Source: Bacteroidales bacterium (lineage in GTDB: Bacteria; Bacteroidota; Bacteroidia; Bacteroidales; P3). From it: a stretch of 8,895 bases of DNA. The position numbers were made by a program, and so were the translations under genes. Numbering within the stretch: the stretch's first letter is position 1; every line of letters begins with the position of its first letter. Where the stretch lies: NCBI GenBank assembly GCA_017560705.1, contig JAFZEK010000038.1:1-8895 (forward strand), in the 5' to 3' direction. Shown piece by piece: positions 7,272 to 8,895 of this stretch. The notes under the pieces are model-generated. The model searched no databases, was not told where the DNA came from, and worked only from the letters and a program-made list of their open reading frames with translations.

Positions 7272-8227
7272 AAAAGAAACTTTTGTTGTTGGTATGCTTG
7301 TTTGTTGTTTTGACTTCTAATGCACGAGGTAATCAAGAAGGTAAACATGGAAGTCCGATAATAAGTATTTTTACAAATTATCATACAGGTATTGGTGTTG
7401 ATAGGGAACGAGGTGGTTTTGAATTAGAACGAAGCTATCTAGGTTATCAGTATCAATTGGGAAAAGGATTGTCGGTTAAAGCAGTAATGGATGTTGGTAC
7501 ACCTAAGGCAACGAAAGGAGATTATGATAGATTGGCCTATATTAAATATGCACAAATAACATGGAAAAAAGATAATTTCACTCTACAAAGTGGACTTATA
7601 CCTACATTGTTGTTTGGAGTGCAAGAAAAGTTTTGGAATCATCGTTATGTTATGCAATCCTTTATGGGTAGATGTAAGTTTGGAAGTAGTGCCGATTTAG
7701 GACTTTCTGCATCATATAGATTTGTAGATTGGTTTTCAATGGATGCTATTTTAGTAAATGGTGAAGGATACAAAAAAATCCAATCTTCGGATGGAGGAAT
7801 GCTTTATGGATTAGGCCTGACATTGACGCCGATAGACGGATTTTTGCTAAGGTTTTACTCTGAATTAAACCAAACAGAATCTACAAATGTTTTTAATTAT
7901 GCTATGTTTATGGGCTATAAAAATGAGTATTTTTTACTTGGAGCTGAATATGATATGCAGAGACTTGATGATGAAGGATTAGTTAAGAGTGGATTATCCG
8001 TTTACGGGAGTGTAGACTTCAGTAATAAGGTTGAAGGCTTTTTAAGAATGGATAAATTAGATTCAGAAGAAAGTGAAGATGGTGAAACCGTTTTTGTTTT
8101 AGGTTCTCAGTTCGTTTTAACAGAGAATATAAAGATAGCACCGAACATTCGAATGTTTGTACAAAATAGCGATGTAGAATCGATAGCAAAATATATGGTA
8201 TTTATAAATTGTAGTTTTGTATTGTAG
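7268..8227 (+). CDS. Outer-membrane beta-barrel (porin-like) protein
   Basis: The 319-residue protein begins with a clear Sec signal peptide: KKK, a hydrophobic run LLLLVCLFVVL, and a likely cleavage after Ala19 (TSNA). The mature part has the alternating pattern and aromatic/Gly-rich strands of an outer-membrane barrel, for example RSYLGYQYQLGKGLSVKAVM, KYAQITWKKDNFTLQSGL and GLSASYRFVDWFSMDAIL. It lacks the N-terminal plug and carboxypeptidase-like domain of SusC-type transporters. It resembles the general porin-like proteins of about 300-400 residues found in Bacteroidota; the substrate is unknown. The last residues (INCSFVL) end in a hydrophobic residue rather than Phe. The start overlaps the rdgB stop by 4 bp, so the two genes are very probably expressed from one transcript. 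I do not recognise a specific gene name. Confidence 0.75.
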   Translation: MKKKLLLLVCLFVVLTSNARGNQEGKHGSPIISIFTNYHTGIGVDRERGGFELERSYLGYQYQLGKGLSVKAVMDVGTPKATKGDYDRLAYIKYAQITWKKDNFTLQSGLIPTLLFGVQEKFWNHRYVMQSFMGRCKFGSSADLGLSASYRFVDWFSMDAILVNGEGYKKIQSSDGGMLYGLGLTLTPIDGFLLRFYSELNQTESTNVFNYAMFMGYKNEYFLLGAEYDMQRLDDEGLVKSGLSVYGSVDFSNKVEGFLRMDKLDSEESEDGETVFVLGSQFVLTENIKIAPNIRMFVQNSDVESIAKYMVFINCSFVL

Positions 8228-8343
8228 CATTTAGTTTGTATGAGTGTTTAATTATTTATTGATAATGAAAAGATACTTGTATTTCGAAAAGAAGTTTAGA
8301 TAGATTCAAAGATTATAACCACTGAAAATAAAAGAGAAAAAAT

Positions 8344-8895
8344 ATGGAATTGTTAGAAGTTCAACCCATAGAGATAGTACAGAGCTATTCAAATGCCAAT
8401 TCATATATATTGGTATTAATGGAACCCAAGAGTAGGTTAAATATACCTATTTTAATAGGAGAACATGAAGCTCAAGTATTGATTTTGGCTAAAGAGAATT
8501 TGAAGCCAATTCGTCCTCTTACTTATAATATTGTAGTAGATTTGTGCGAGAATTATTCTTTGGAGTTATCTAGAATTGTTGTGGATAAATTTTCAGAAGG
8601 AATATTTTATTCATCTCTTTATTTTACAGATGGTATTACAACCAAAAAAATAGATAGTAGAACTTCAGATGCTATCACATTGGCGTTGTCGATGAATGCA
8701 ACTATGTATGTGACAAAATCTGTTTTAGATGAAACGGGTGTAAGTGCAGATTTTCTGTCGGATGATGATGATACAGCTACTTGTGATGAGTGTCCAACGC
8801 TAGAAGACTTGGAAGCTCAGTTGAAAATATTAGAAAGTAAGGAAGAGTATGAAAAAGCTGCAGAGTTAATGCAGCAAATTAATAAGATGAAAGAA
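8344..8895 (+). CDS. Bifunctional nuclease (BFN/DUF151) family protein with C-terminal UVR motif (3' partial)
   Basis: The frame opens at ATG 8344 and runs off the right edge after 184 residues without a stop. Residues 1-135 form a BFN/DUF151 domain: MELLEVQPIEIV, the PILIGEHEA block (35-43), the R-TSDAITLAL block (Arg106, Ser108, Asp109), and a final MYVTKSVLDETGV. Plant and bacterial members have been described as having both DNase and RNase activity, but the role in bacteria is unclear. An acidic linker (SDDDD) and a CDEC cysteine pair (147-150) lead into LEDLEAQL...EEYEKAAELMQQI (about 153-182), which fits the UVR motif of UvrB/UvrC. Proteins of this architecture in Bacteroidota are about 190-210 residues, so little is missing. 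A 116-bp gap precedes it; I found no convincing promoter or terminator there, so readthrough from the porin-like gene is possible. Confidence 0.88.
   Translation, partial: MELLEVQPIEIVQSYSNANSYILVLMEPKSRLNIPILIGEHEAQVLILAKENLKPIRPLTYNIVVDLCENYSLELSRIVVDKFSEGIFYSSLYFTDGITTKKIDSRTSDAITLALSMNATMYVTKSVLDETGVSADFLSDDDDTATCDECPTLEDLEAQLKILESKEEYEKAAELMQQINKMKE

Noticed and set aside
1..8895. A new defence, mobile or biosynthetic system
   Set aside because: All eight supported proteins but the surface and barrel proteins belong to conserved housekeeping families, and there is no transposase, integrase, toxin pair, reverse transcriptase or tRNA in the window.

Overview
The window looks like a chromosomal segment from a member of the Bacteroidota, most likely Bacteroidales-like. 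The DNA is AT-rich. A cell-surface protein ends in the gliding-motility/type IX secretion C-terminal domain that is confined to this phylum. Two intergenic regions carry promoters of the Bacteroidota type (TTTG near -33, TAnnTTTG near -7). Starts lack obvious Shine-Dalgarno sequences. All supported genes lie on the + strand. I cannot name the species.

Layout from left to right. (1) Positions 2-1678 hold the 3' part of a large secreted surface protein with three cysteine-bearing SprB-like repeats, a PKD-like module and a type IX sorting domain. (2) A gap of about 400 bp holds a compact cluster of direct and inverted repeats (1722-1831), a stretch with no recognisable gene, and a good promoter. 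(3) A two-gene unit follows: a YciO/YrdC-family protein and the DNA repair ATPase RecN, 6 bp apart. (4) A 307-bp gap ends in a textbook Bacteroidota promoter, followed by the ribosome-associated GTPase TypA/BipA and a strong hairpin terminator. (5) The next pair is rdgB (house-cleaning nucleotide pyrophosphatase) and an outer-membrane beta-barrel protein that overlaps it by 4 bp (ATGA). (6) At the right edge is a bifunctional-nuclease (DUF151) protein with a C-terminal UVR motif, cut by the window end.

The content is mainly conserved housekeeping: translation (TypA, possibly the YciO-family protein), DNA repair (RecN), nucleotide-pool sanitation (RdgB), and envelope or surface proteins. I see no mobile element, CRISPR array, RNA gene or defence system, and nothing that amounts to a new multi-gene system. 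The least explained parts are the palindromic repeat cluster after the surface-protein gene, the cysteine pattern of its repeats, and the coupling of rdgB to an outer-membrane protein gene.
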